DNA of 64,000 nt from Plantago major (lineage: Eukaryota > Streptophyta > Magnoliopsida > Lamiales > Plantaginaceae): NCBI GenBank assembly GCA_026545765.1, contig CM048840.1:82054877-82118876 (forward strand), given 5' to 3'. The position numbers and the translations under genes are program-made. Under the pieces are notes generated by a model. The model was not told the origin of the DNA. It saw nothing but the letters and a program-made list of their open reading frames with translations, and did not search any database. Positions within the stretch are counted from its first letter, which is position 1, and the number at the start of each line of letters is the position of its first letter. Shown here piece by piece: positions 24,001 to 35,934 of this stretch.

Positions 24001-26637
24001 AGAGTTGGAAGTCTGGTCCTCATCAACCTTTCTTTCTGCTTGATCCTGAGAATTAAAATTATCACAATACTTAGGAAATTGTCATGAAAGAAATAAGCTT
24101 CAATGATTTCTGTGTTTTCCACTTACTTCCTCAACAGGAGGCTCAGAATCATTTTTCGCAGAAACTTTCTCAGTTTTAGGTGTTCTTTCTGGTGATGTTG
24201 CCTTGGGGGCTTCATCAATTTCCATGGGTGCAGGGGATGTCGCAACTCTTTCCCCTTGCACTTCTACTTCTGAATGAGCCTGTAAGTAGAAAGTATTGAG
24301 TAATTAGAGAAGAATTTACATTAACCCATGATGAAGAATGTTTGTCACTGAGTTTTATATACCTTCTCACTAGAAGGCTCAATGATATTTTCTTCAGAAA
24401 CCTTGACGGTCTCTGGGTCCTTTTCTGGCATTTCTGCCTTATCTTCTTCTTTCTCAGTTGGAGCCTATTAGAAACATCCACTTAATTAGTTAAGTATTTT
24501 AACATATAACTGAAAAGTAAAATCTTAAGGAATTCTTTATCACCTGTGGCACAGGCTCAGATTCCCCAAGAGGTGAGGTTGTGGGGGCCTCTTTCTCAGT
24601 CTCTGAGGTAAGCTTTCCAGCTTCCTCTTGTTCTTGTGTTTCTAAATCAGCCTGTAACAAAGAAATTTTATTAACTCACAAGATTAATAAACACAAATTA
24701 TCACAAGTAGAGAGTTAAACCATTCAGCTACCTGAGCAGTGTCAGGCTGATTGGTCTCTGGAACTTGTGACCCTTCAATGTTTTGGTCTTCTTGTTCCAT
24801 TTCAGCTTCTTTGTTTGAAGTTTCAGGTACTTCAGACCTTTCCTGAGTATGCAACTCAGTTGCCTCCCCTGGTTGATCATTCTGAGTAGATGTCTCAGTT
24901 TGATCCCTCTCACTGAGTTGGGGAACCTGCGCTTTTGCAGGATTTTCTTCACCAATGAAAGATGTTGGTATCTGCAGCTCAAGTACCGTTTCAGCAGTAT
25001 CCTTATCTGACTGTTGTGGTTTGTGCTTGAGACAGACTGTTGAGTGTTGAGGCAATGGCAGTATCCTCCAACACTAAGCTATCACTCATCAGAGCATCTT
25101 TAATATCTTTCGGTCTTTCTTGCTCTGATGGTGTAATTTGTCCAGTGACCTTGGACACAGTTGCTTCTTTAGCAACCTTTGAAACAGGTGCTTGTTCAGC
25201 AACCTGTGGTGTAGGTTCTTCTTCAGATACCTCTACACCAGTTACTTTTTCAGTAACCTTAGCCCTTTTTGATTTTTCTAGGACTTGAGAGATGACTAAT
25301 TCATCATCTTCATCGTCAGAGCTCTCATCAGCATTAGGAACTGATTGGTCCATAATCCCTGCGGTTTCTGTAGATAGGGCTTGGTATCTATCACTACTTT
25401 CCTTAGCAACATTTATGAGTTCATCAGCAAGGCTTTCGGCAATAGTCTCAACATTTCTAAAAGCACTTTCTCTTGCTGAGTCTACTTGTTCAGTAGCCGA
25501 TACCTCTTTTGCAGCATTGATGAGTTCATCTGCATTTATGAGTTCATCGGCAGTGGTGGCAGGTATCTGGGAATCGACATCCTCAATGGGTGTGCCTTCT
25601 GATTTTCCAGCAGACTTCTTTCGTGAAGTTCTGGGCTTCTTGGTCGCAACCTTTCCCTCAGATACCTCTTCAGTCTTTCGCTTCTTGGAACCTTTCTGAG
25701 ATCCAATAACCTTTTTCATCATGTTTGTATACTCATATTTGTAGAGTAGGTTACTGTTGGCTATGTCAGCCTTCTCTCTGAGCTCAATGCCAAGCTTTTC
25801 CTGCAAGTAGCATATCTTTAGACCATAGCTTACTGTGGTCTTTGGCTCAGCAAGTCCCTTAGCGATTTTAGGCTCAAAGCCTTGAATATTCTTCACAAAC
25901 TTCATAAAGGCGTACTTCCCCCAATTGAAAGGGTTTTCCAGCCTTTTGTCTTGTTGTTGCAACAAGAACATCATCATCCAACGTTCTTGGCTTATCTGGT
26001 CAGCACCTCCTTGTAGACCATCAAAGCATTTGTGAAGAATGCATGCCAACACATCCCAGTGAACCAGCACATGTCTGGTTCTGATGTCAACAAGCTTGAA
26101 ATCAGTGGGTGTATCTGGTTTTTCAAGATCACACACATCACTGTACAGCTGTTTTACACCTTCAAGGAGATCATCATCCTTGGTGTCTATTTCAAAATCC
26201 TTTCCAAGATTTTGAAGATCAAACAACTTACAGAAAGTTGTTAAGTCCAAAAGGATTTCCTTTCCTTGGACCTTAGTTTTTATAGACACTATTGCAGTGT
26301 CTTCAGAAACACAGGATATAATCCTGGAGTTATTGTAGAATTCTAACACATCTAGTGAAGAAATTCTACTGGGAAGAGCTGATATAAAACCCTTGATTTT
26401 TGCCTTTTCAAGCATGTCAAGTATCAGCTTTCTATCGGCTTGATTTTCAACAGCAGCCGTGAGGTATTCCTCAATCATGGCACCACCCCAAATCATTCTG
26501 TGATTTGAAGTCCAATGATTGGGATTGAAGTCTCCTACCAATCGATTGTTTACAATTACCAATTCTGGTGCTTGCTTTTCAGCAGTACCAGTGGTAGTAT
26601 TTTGGGATTTCTGGGTAGAAGCACGTTTTGGAGCCAT
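21083..26637 (-). CDS. Element B ORF2: six-exon second gene, best-preserved copy
   Basis: Starts at ATG 26637 (MAPKRASTQK) and ends at TGA 21085-21083. The exons I infer are 26637-24732, 24651-24544 (108 nt), 24464-24363 (102), 24279-24127 (153), 24045-23926 (120) and 23851-21083. Introns are GT-AG and 74-83 nt. The internal exons are whole codons, and most begin with GCT or GAT. Exon 1 encodes a conserved block of about 330 residues with little low complexity, then a nuclear-localisation-like basic stretch (KRKTEE, KKPRTSRKK) and Ser/Glu-rich sequence. The last exon has a globular block, an acidic tract, a coiled coil and a conserved C-terminal block. No signal peptide or membrane helix is visible. 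Breaks remain near 25040 and in the last exon, including TGG-to-TAG near 21254, so B is also not fully intact. Function unknown. Confidence 0.7.
21988..22026 (-). repeat. (GAA)n codon repeat in element B ORF2
   Basis: About 13 uninterrupted CTT/GAA triplets encode a poly-Glu run (or poly-Lys in another frame). Elements A (17680-17691) and C (59161-59173) have only four or five at this place. Confidence 0.85.
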
Positions 26638-27399
26638 CTCTTTATATAGCGTGAGTTTTTTCGAAGGTCTGAAAGAGATTAAGGTGAAAGATTAGTGATT
26701 CTTTCCAAAAAACTAATTTGGGAGCAGAGATTTGCAGAGAAATAGAAGAGAGAAATTTGCTATTCTTGTGCAAGTCTGAATGTTGGATTAGGCGAAAGTG
26801 AATTCTTTTGCCAAAATCCTATATATATATATAGCAATGTAATCTCAACAGTCACATACATACAAATTAATTTTGTGTGTAGTTATCTGTGTATTGCAGA
26901 CAGTCGTGGGTAAAAGCTTGTTCGACATTAAATGCATAGTGGGCCCTGTCGGAATTTCAACAGTCCACTATTTACTGAGAGTTAATCTCTGCCGTAAAGA
27001 TCAATCGCCCATTTCATCAAGGGTCACCATTGCTTCTTCAGCAATGATCACAATCAGCAAATGTAATTGTGCCCATTTAATGAATTTTGGCTATTAGCTA
27101 TCTGAATCATGTTTCTGTGTAAATGAGAACACTGTTGTATCTGATTCTATCTTATACTTGTTGTCTTTTCAAAGTTTTTCACAAAGATAGAAATAATTCA
27201 AACTTCAAGATAGTAGTTAACTGTAGACAGTTGTACTATTTTCTATTGTCATCCCCCTCACTGAGTGATCTAGATATCTGAGTACCCGTCTCAGAGATCT
27301 TCAAATAGCCATTTTACCCTTTAGCCTTTGGTTTCTGGATACCCGTTCCAGATCCCTTTTCTCTCTCCTTTGATATCTTCTTCAGATATCTGAACTTTT
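26638..27399 (-). other. Element B spacer between pol and ORF2
   Basis: Non-coding. On the minus strand it holds a single 28 bp-type unit (near 27355-27330), the CATTGCT/AGCAATG hairpin (27047-27029) and a TATATATATATA motif (26833-26822), about 190 bp upstream of the ORF2 ATG. Confidence 0.6.
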
Positions 27400-30300
27400 T
27401 CAGTTCTTGGGTAGCTCCATTAGTCCAAGACTGTGTCTTAAGGCTAAGAATCTACTTTCTTGTAGTGGCTTAGTGAAGATATCTGCAAGTTGATCTTCAG
27501 TGCCAATCTTGAGTATCTCTATATTGCCTTTTTCAACATGGTCTCTGATGAAGTGGTGTCTAACATCAATGTGCTTTGTTCTAGCATAAAACTTAGGATT
27601 CTGAGTTATGGCAATAGCACTTGTGTTGTCACAGAAAATGGAAGTTTTCTCTTCATTAAGTCCATAGTCTCTGAGTTGTTGTTGTATCCACAATATCTGT
27701 GAAGCACAACACTCTGCAGCAATATATTCAGCCTCTGTGGTAGATGTGGCAATTGAATTTTGTTTCTTGCTGAACCATGATATCAATCTAGTGCCAAGAA
27801 ATTGACATGTTCCTGAGGTGCTTTTTCTATCAAGCAGTGATCCAGCATAGTCGGCATCTGAATAACCAACCAAATTCAATCCACTATCTTTTGGATACCA
27901 CAATCCAACTTCTACAGTACCTTTTACATACCTCAATATTTTCATAGCAATGTTGTAGTGTGATTACGTTGGATTTGTCTGAAATCTAGCACACACTCTA
28001 ACTGTATATTGAATATCAGGTCTACTTGCAGTGAGGTATAGTAGAGAACCAATCAACTTCCTATACTTGTGTTCTTCAACACTCTTGTCAGATTCAGTAT
28101 AGGTCATTTTGGTTCCAATGCTCATTGGTATCTTAGCATTCTTTTCAGAAGGCTTTAGATTAAACTTGTTGAGCATGTCCTTTGCATACTTTGTTTGACT
28201 AATGAATATTCCATCATTGAGTTGCTTGACTTGCAGCCCTAGGAAGTAATTCAATTCTCCCATCATGCTCATCTCAAATTTACATTTCTTGAGTTCAGCA
28301 AAGTCTTCACAAAGTTGCTTGTCTTTAGATCCAAATATAATGTCATCAACATGCACTTGAACTAAAAGTAGTTTCCCATCATGGTTCAATGTGAAGAGTG
28401 TTTTATCAACATGTCCTTTCTTGAAACCACTTTCTAGTAGGTATTTGGCCAATGTATCATACCATGCTCTTGGAGCTTGTTTCATTTCTGAGCTTTACAA
28501 GCTTATAGACCATCCTACTTTCTGAGGAAACGTCAAAACCTGGTGGTTGCTCAACATAGACTTCCTCAGCAAGTTCACCATTTAAGAATGCACTCTTGAC
28601 ATCCATTTGATAAACAGTAAAGTCATTATGAGCTGTAAAGGCTAGAAAGAGTCTTATTGCATCCAATCTTGCAACTGGTGCATAAGATTCATCAAAATCT
28701 AGTCCTTGATGCAGGTGAATCCTCGCAACCAACCTAGCTTTGTTTCTGGTTATTTCACCAAACTCATTCATTTTGTTTCTGAAAACCCCCTTCGTTCCGA
28801 TTACAGATATTCCGTTAACAAATGGAACTAGTTTCCAGACTTTGTTTCTCTCAAATTGATCCAACTCTTCTTGCATTGCAGAGATCCAATCTTGATCCTT
28901 TAATGCTTCTTCTATAGTCTATGGTTCAATGTTTGAGATGAAACATCCATAGAGACAATTTGCATTTTCAGCAATTGCTCTTCTAGTTCTAACTTCTTGG
29001 TCTATGGGACCAATCACATCCTTTGCAGGATGATTTCTTATCCATTTCATAATGAGTTTTGAACTAGTAGGATCAATATCATTTTGATTTGAATGTGAAT
29101 CAATATGATCTTGATGAGATACTTGTGCAGTATTTGGGAAATCTGACACATGGGAAATGCCATGGATATCTGACACTTTTTCAGTGTTAGAGATATTTGG
29201 AACTTGCATTTCAGCAGTCTCATTTTCAGATACCTTTTCATGATGAAGGATCTCAGTAACCTGTTCCATTTCTGAAATTCTCATAGGAAATTCTTCATCA
29301 TGTCTTAGAGTCATCTGGTTGTTACTAAGCATAGGTAGCTTTTCATCGTCAGACTCATCCTCTATTTGAATGATAGAATTGTTTCCTTTTGAGGATCCTT
29401 TTTCAGAATCTTTAATCAATAGTTCTTTGAACCTATCTGAGAGATCATCATTCAAGAGTACTTTCTTGTTTCCTTCATTGAATACTACATGAACAGATTC
29501 TTCGATCTTTTGCGTTCTTTTGTTGTAGATTCTGTAGGCTTTGCTATTTAGAGAATAGCCAAGAAATGCTCCTTCATCTCCCTTTGGTTCAAATGTTCTC
29601 AAGTATTCTTTTCCATTGTTAAGAACGAAACATCTGCAACCAAACACCCTTAGATGTTTGATACTAGGGGGTCTACTAATAAAAAGCTCGTAAGGAGTTT
29701 TGCCATGGTGTTTGTTAATCAGACATCTATTTTGAGTGTAGCATGTTGTGTTTACAGCTTCAACCCAATAGATTTCACTTATTTCAGTGTCAGCAAGCAT
29801 TGTTCTTGCTGCTTCTTTCAGGGTCCTATTCTTTCTTTCAGCAACACCATTTTATTGTGGTGTCCTTACAGAAGATAGTTGATGTTGTATACCTTTGCAA
29901 GTACAAAACTCTTTTATGTACAGGTTCACAAACTTCGATACCATGGTGCATTACGACATGTATACCTTGTCATTTTCATGACTTGAGCTTATTCAAAGAA
30001 GTTAGGTATCTCAACCCTTGCATCAGATTTGTGTTTGAGAAAGACAACCCAAGTGAATCTTGAGTAATCATCAACAACAACCAGACCATACTTCTTTCCT
30101 GCATAACTAGTTACTGAGGATTCAAACAAATCCATATGTAACATTTGCAGTGGCCTTTCACTGGAATGTCTAGTTTTAGACTTGAAAGATGTTTTGGATT
30201 ATTTTCCCATTTGGCAAGCTGAGCATACACCTTCTTTTCTATATGCCATTTTGGGTAAACCAACCACCAACTCTTTCTTGGCTAGCTTATTCAGAGTTTT

Positions 30301-30777
30301 GAAATTCAAGTGACTCATTCTTTTATGCCATAGCCAATTTTCTTTAGTGTGGCCAGATTGACTCACCATGAGACATTCTTCGGTTGTGGCAGATGCCCAA
30401 TCAGCAACATAAAGATTTCCTTTACGCCTTGCAACCAAGACTGTCTGCTTTGACTCATTGCCAATCACTTTACATAGTTTTGACTTGATTTTGACAGTGT
30501 ACCCTTTGTCTACTAGTTGACTCATGCTTAGGAGATTATATTTCAATCCCTTTACATGAAGTACTTCAGAGATTGTAAGGGTTCCAAACTTCAAATTGCC
30601 AAAACCTATGGTTGGATTTTCATCTCCTCCAGCAAACCTGATAATTGGTCCATCATTGCACTTTTTGTAGTCAATCTGATTTGCTTTGTCTCCTGTCATG
30701 TGTTTCCCACATCCACTATCAAAATGCCACTTTGAATTAGTCTTTAGAGTGTTCTGCACAAGACAGGAAACAGCAGA
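27400..30777 (-). pseudogene. pol: Element B pol (protease, integrase, RT, RNase H)
   Basis: Protease carries WHFDSGCGKHMTG with its Asp near 30720. The HHCC region (LWHKRMSHLNF, CSACQMGK) ends at a premature TAA near 30200, where CAA is expected. The integrase core (30195-29805) is badly broken. The integrase tail runs from 29800 to 28919, and RT begins near 28876. At the catalytic box B has HVDD, not YVDD (His codon 28353-28351), so RT is probably inactive. Frames switch near 28470 and 27955. RNase H is complete: DADYAGS, TEAEYIAA, FCDNTSAI and KHIDVRHH. It stops at 27402-27400 after LPKN. Confidence 0.85.
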
Positions 30778-33289
30778 TTAGGTTCTCATACCAAGAATGG
30801 AACCATCTGGACTAAAAAATCTTCCAGTAGGAATCCATTTTTGAATGAATTTCTTAGGAACATTCTTTTGTCTAACAGGAACATAAGGAGGAATTCTAGT
30901 TAAATGATTAGTATCATTGTTATTAAGAACTACTTTCTTCCTTGGTGTGTTCCTTTGTGCTCCATTTGGTGCTTTCAGATACCTGTCAGGTTTCTGAGTC
31001 TGCTTCTCAGCAAACTTAGCTTTCCTAGCCAGGTTTCTTCTAGCCCTGGCATTCAGATTTTCAGTGGCTTGATTCATTTCCCACTTCTGATAATTGCTGT
31101 GAGCAATTCTAGCCTTTAACCATCGTTCTTGCTCTTACTTGTACTCACGAGCAAGTTGTTTCTCGATGGCTTTATAGCCAATACCATTCCGAGCACCTGG
31201 TGCTATCTGAGATCTCTTCTCAGCAGCTTTTCTAGTCTCTGGATAATCTATTTTCTTTCCAAAAAACGTGACATAGGAGAATTTGTCAGCTCTTGCAAAT
31301 TTTCCTTTTTGAGAGACATAGCACTGTGGGTGATTCCACTTTTCAAAGTTATGTTTCTTTCCAGAGACATGCCCAACAATTTTCCTTTGGACTTGTTTTT
31401 CCCACAAAGGCTTGGTCGCAACTGCCTTTCCTTTGTCAACAATCTTAGTTTTCTGACCAATACTGTAGATTGTTTGGGAATCACCTTGCTGAGCACTGAC
31501 AAATGTTCGTCCTTCATTACTCTTATTCAGAGTGGTGGAACTGTCTGTGTGTGTGTCCAGCCCAAGTCCTCTCTTTTCTGAAGGATCTCTTAAATAAGAT
31601 TGTACTTCAGTAAGAGTGTCACTAGCTTTGGCATAAGATTGAAAAGATAGTTCTTTCTTTTTGAGTTCCTTATTTTTAGAAAGAAGATCTTCACATTTCT
31701 TTTGAAGATTGGCCATTGCTTCTTTATGTGACTTTTCGGTCTAAGATATCTGAGCCTTGAGAAATGCATTTTCAGCATCCTTTTTCTCAGATATCTTGAT
31801 TATTTGAGAATTTTCCTTTACAGGAGAATTCTTTTCTTCTTCAAGATTTTTGGCTCTAGCTCGGACAATTAGAAATTCTCTTTCGTAGAGATCAAGTTCT
31901 TTTCTGAGATTTTTCAGATCTTTGATTCCTTCTTCATCACTTTCATAAGTATAACAAGAAGTATGTGTTACCTCGTCAGCCATTAGACAAGGTTCAATGT
32001 TGGAGATATCTGGAAAGATTTCTTCAGCCATTCCACACACTTCTTTCTTCTTTTGACCAAAGTCAATTACTTCATGAGAAACACCGCACATTTCTGGGGA
32101 AGGCAGTGTGGAATCATCCTCATCCTCAGAATCAGACTCAATATCTAGAGCATCCAGTTGGATTTGAATCTCTTTCCTTTCTTCAGTGAGCATAGCTCTC
32201 TGACTTCTTTTGAAGATTCTTCTGTCTTTCTTGTCACCTGTCTTTAGTTTGTTGAAGGCAGGGCAATCCTTCTTGAAATGACCAGGTTTATGACAATAGA
32301 AACAGATATCGTTTCCGATTTCTGCTTCCTCAATACTTGATGCTTTCTGAGCCGGCTTGTTCAGCGAGCTTTGCATATTTTTGTACTGGTGATAGTTTGA
32401 GCCTAGATGCTTTTTCAGCTTCTCTTTGGCTTTTCTTTTCTCAATTTCTCGACTGACATATTTTCCCATTTGCTTTACAACAAGAGCATCCTCAATCACC
32501 TCCTTGCCTTTCTTCTTTTCAGAAGTTCCTTGAGCAACTAGAGCAACATTCTGCAACTTCTCAGTTGTTTGTTCTCTTTGAGTTGTCTCATAGTCAACAG
32601 TGGCAAGGTCATAGAAAAGTTCCACAGGAGTGATATCTGGCATTCCTTGGTTAAAGTAGAAAACCTTTGTGCATTCCCAGTTATGATTTAGACTTCTCAC
32701 AATAGTCTTAATCTTTTCTGACTGGGTATATCTATTACTCTCACCAAGTGCAGCCATATCACTCATAAGTGTTGTAAACTGGAAATCTAGTTCTTCAAGA
32801 GTCTCCGTGGGACCTTGTTTAAAGTTTTGGAATTTGAGCTTCAAAACTTCGAACTTATTTTCCTTTGTTTTCTCAGTGTCGGCACAGATTTCTTCAATCA
32901 GTTGCCAGACCACTTTTGCCGTTTTTGCACCCCATAGTTTACACTATATGTGCTCTGGAGTAGAACGTATGATGATATTACGAGCCTGACCATCCAGTCG
33001 ATTTCTCTTGGCATCTTCTGATGTCCAGAGCTCTCTGGGCTTTGGTTCATAAATGACTTGACTGGTAGGTCTCCCACTGGTTGACGCATCTGTTTGTGAA
33101 GACCCATCGCTTTGTTCTGTCTCTACCATTAGAAACCTCTATGACTTGCTGAGTTGTTGAATGACTATTGAGCCATTCTTTATTACTTCGATCATTTCGT
33201 CACTGATGGCTTCTAGGTGGAGCATCATGTTGTTCCTCCATTTTTTCATAATTCTCTGGCTTGAGAATTGGGGCGTCACTTAAAGACAT
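30778..33289 (-). pseudogene. gag: Element B gag with coiled-coil linker
   Basis: ATG at 33289-33287 (MSLSDAPILKPENY) lies about 100 bp after the primer site and fits the start seen in C. An extra A in a run near 33250 shifts the frame just after the start, and a TAG sits near 32946. The core runs to about 32310. The zinc knuckle CFYCHKPGHFKKDC is at 32304-32263. A coiled-coil segment (about 31900-31745), a Lys-rich tract and a basic tail follow. Stops occur near 31742 and 31135. The last stop, TAA 30780-30778, is shared with A and C. The full frame is about 835 codons, long for a copia gag but in keeping with SIRE-type elements. Confidence 0.8.
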
Positions 33290-33390
33290 CCTGCAGCAAA
33301 CACACTAAACAAACAAATCAAGTGTAGGTGAAAAGCAGTTAGTGGGCACTTATTTGGGATCTAGGTTCAGTGCAGAAGGCTTGGGAACCT

Positions 33391-33405
33391 CCTGCTCTGA
33401 TACCA
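33391..33405 (-). other. Primer binding site of element B
   Basis: The minus strand reads TGGTATCAGAGCAGG, two bases inside the LTR end. TGGTATCAGAGC is complementary to the 3' end of plant initiator-methionine tRNA, the usual copia primer. Confidence 0.9.
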
Positions 33406-33407
33406 CT

Positions 33408-35057
33408 TGTTGGTCCAGATAACGGCAAAGTAAAAGACTAGGGGGGGTGAATAGTCTTTTAAAACTTTTGTCGATAAGAACAGTTTCTCAGATATCTGTG
33501 AAGATATCTGATACTTAATTTCAGAGAGCGGAAGACTTTTCTGTGATAAGTGCACGTGCTCAGCAAGATAAGTGTAAGTACTTTGCAAGATAAGTAAAAC
33601 AAGTAATAGACTGCAGAAAGTAAATAACACTAGTCTTTTTATAGTGGTATCTGTAGGTGGCGTAATCCTTCAACTAATCCACTTCGGCCTTTCTCAGACC
33701 TAGAATCCACTAAGAAAGATAAATGATGTAACCTTACAAATATCTTCTCTTGATTCCTAAATACACTAGGTTCCCAACCGAGTGTTCCCCATGAGTTATT
33801 CCCCGGCTTTCACAGCCAAGTACTTCCTGTACTCATAAACCTTTTTGAGCTATTCCTTAGTTTACCAAACTAAGTACTTCCTGTGCTCAATAACCTTGGA
33901 ATTATTCCTTAGTTTTCCAAACTAAGTACTTCCTGTACTCCACGCCGATTAAGGTGTTGGTTAAGGTAAATTGTCAAGTGAGCTTCTTTAATAACTTGTT
34001 CAGTTATTCAGATAGCTCTATGAATCAAGTATACTTAATACACTTTGCAATGTATGGTATCTTATTCTTTACTGACCCAAGTATATGATAAGTGTTTAAG
34101 AGAATGAAACTCAGATATGAAATCTTAGTTCAACTCTTTCACAAATAACAATGCTTTTTAAGGATCAGGACACTTAGAACTTTTGTGCTACTTAGAATCA
34201 AGAGCTTTGGTCGCAACAGAAAGCTTGAAGGTAAGTAGTATGCTTGAGAGAGCTTGTGTAAGTATTCAGTGTTCTTAGTGTAAGTTCTGTGTGTTCTAAG
34301 GTGTCTTCTCAAGCAGTCTAAGTGTTGATATTTATAGATGAATTTGAGTGCCGTTTGAATAGTATCCGTTAGGCTTAACTCAATTTCAAACTATTGATAT
34401 CTAAGAATAATCTTATGTGAGTTTGTCTTCTTTTCGAAGCTACCGCTTTTTTCAGACATTTACTGCATGCATTTAATGCACTATACTATACTTTGTCCTG
34501 TAGTGCCAACAGAACTATGCATTGTATCAGAGATCTTATACTATCAGAGTTCTCTGAAGCTTTGCATGTTCTTTTCCATAGATTATCAAAACTCCAGATA
34601 CCACTTGTTGAAACAACTTTGTTATAAAATATTTCTTTTCAGAAACATAGTTTATGTCCATGGTATCTGAGTGTAGATATCTGTGGGCACTTTCCTTGTT
34701 TCAGAAACCTTTTAGTTCTCAGATATCTCTTCTAACATTGTTTATTTAAAAACGCTTCTGTCTTCAAGGTATCTGGTCATAGGTATCTGAAAAACCTTTG
34801 TCCTCAGCAATCTTGTGCAATCTTCAAGTCTTCAAAATTGTTGAACTTTTCCTACCGGATGTCTTTCTTCTTGATCTTCTTCATAAAATAAAAATTACAT
34901 TTCGAGACCTAACATCCTATACAAGATTTGCTAGACTATCATACTTAGTGAGTTTCCTCTTTTACAGTGTTCAAGTGAACCAAGAGTACTAATCACCTTT
35001 CTGAGCTAAGATAAGTCATTAGGTTGCTGATCAAAATCTAAACAGATATTCCTAACA
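33408..35057 (-). repeat. Element B 5' LTR (1,650 bp)
   Basis: In the sense direction it begins TGTTAGGAATATCTG (35057) and ends TATCTGGACCAACA (33408). The TATA box is at 34336-34329. The stem-loop array lies at about 33950-33770. A poly-C run of seven near the end is 10-14 long in other copies. The start is shorter than in A or C (see findings). Confidence 0.92.
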
Positions 35058-35537
35058 GTCTGCCACGTGAGAAGATTGACGTCGACGATGGGCTTGGGCC
35101 ATCTGTCTGGGCCAAGCAGTGTTGGATCATTTGGGTTTACCCCATCTGGTCATATTGAGCCCATGTTTTAACTTTTCTATAAAAGTATCCGAGCATTCAC
35201 TCATCGACAAGTCTGACAAACTTCATTTGCGGAAACACCCGAAGGTTATGCCTATCGTGTAGTCCGAAGATCAGCAAGTTGTTTTAAGTGATCCGAGCTT
35301 GCAAGAGTTGTATATTTATGCAATCTACTAAAACTACGCATATTGTGACGGATCGAAGAAGTATAGAAAATAAAGCATTGACATACCGGCAAGAATGATA
35401 TTGTACTTATAATACTATTACAGGCCGAGAAGAAATTAATGTACTTGGCATCCGTTCCATCAAAATATAAGAATTGATTTGTTGAATTCTCTGAGGCATA
35501 CCGGACTTCTCATCGAGGAGGAGCCGCTTAGTCGACT
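35058..35537. other. Tat element DNA resuming after element B
   Basis: It starts with GTCTG, the second target-duplication copy, then holds a G-box (CACGTG, 35064-35069) and a plus-strand TATA box (TATAAAAG, 35178-35185). No coding sequence is seen. With 3404-3588 it could form a plus-strand LTR of about 0.6 kb, or be spacer between pol and the antisense gene. Confidence 0.45.
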
Positions 35538-35929
35538 TCATTGGTTCCAAAGGATTGGCGGTGGACGGATTGGCAGTTGAGGCATTACGCGGGACTCATC
35601 AACAGCATCGAAGGATGCCTTTATGCTCTCAAACAGGTTATAGTTTGCGTCACGGCTAATGATCCGGGAGGGCATAAAGTACCAGTTCTTCAAGAAGTTT
35701 AGGTAGTTCTTGAAAGGCATGAAGCAGACCTTCTCCAGAGCCTTCGGAACACATTCATGAAGAAAAGGTCCGCCATTGTTGATCTCAATATCACATTCAT
35801 CGGTGACCACCTCCGCGAACTCACAGGCCGCCAACTGCTCATCGGGAACGACCTCCACTGGAATCTCCACTCCATTATCATCCGCGGACAGATCCAATCC
35901 TTCCTTCTTCCAATCGAAGTTCGGAGGCA

Positions 35930-35934
35930 CCAAC
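35930..35934. repeat. Target-site duplication CCAAC, left copy
   Basis: CCAAC precedes the solo LTR and is repeated at 37902-37906. The host reading frame joins exactly when one copy and the LTR are removed. Confidence 0.88.

Larger units (their letters stand above)
3589..35057 (-). mobile_element. Element B: SIRE/Maximus-like Ty1/copia element, minus strand, with nested insertions
   Basis: The element reads from its 5' LTR (35057-33408) through gag, pol and ORF2 to a 3' LTR at lower coordinates. That 3' LTR is in pieces (20696-19933, 6317-6028, 4305-3589), because a solo LTR and element A of the same family lie within it. LTR ends are TGTTAGG and CCAACA. Flanking 5-mers are GTCCG (3584-3588) and GTCTG (35058-35062), a target duplication with one C/T difference. 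Removing B rejoins the Tat-derived DNA. B has the best-preserved coding frames of the three copies, but still has stops in gag, integrase and ORF2. Confidence 0.85.

Noticed and set aside
3589..35057. Reading the inverted SIRE-like copies as one large palindrome or inverted duplication
   Set aside because: The arms are different copies with their own LTR starts and their own changes. A 5 bp target duplication supports independent insertion for the solo LTR, and an imperfect one for B.
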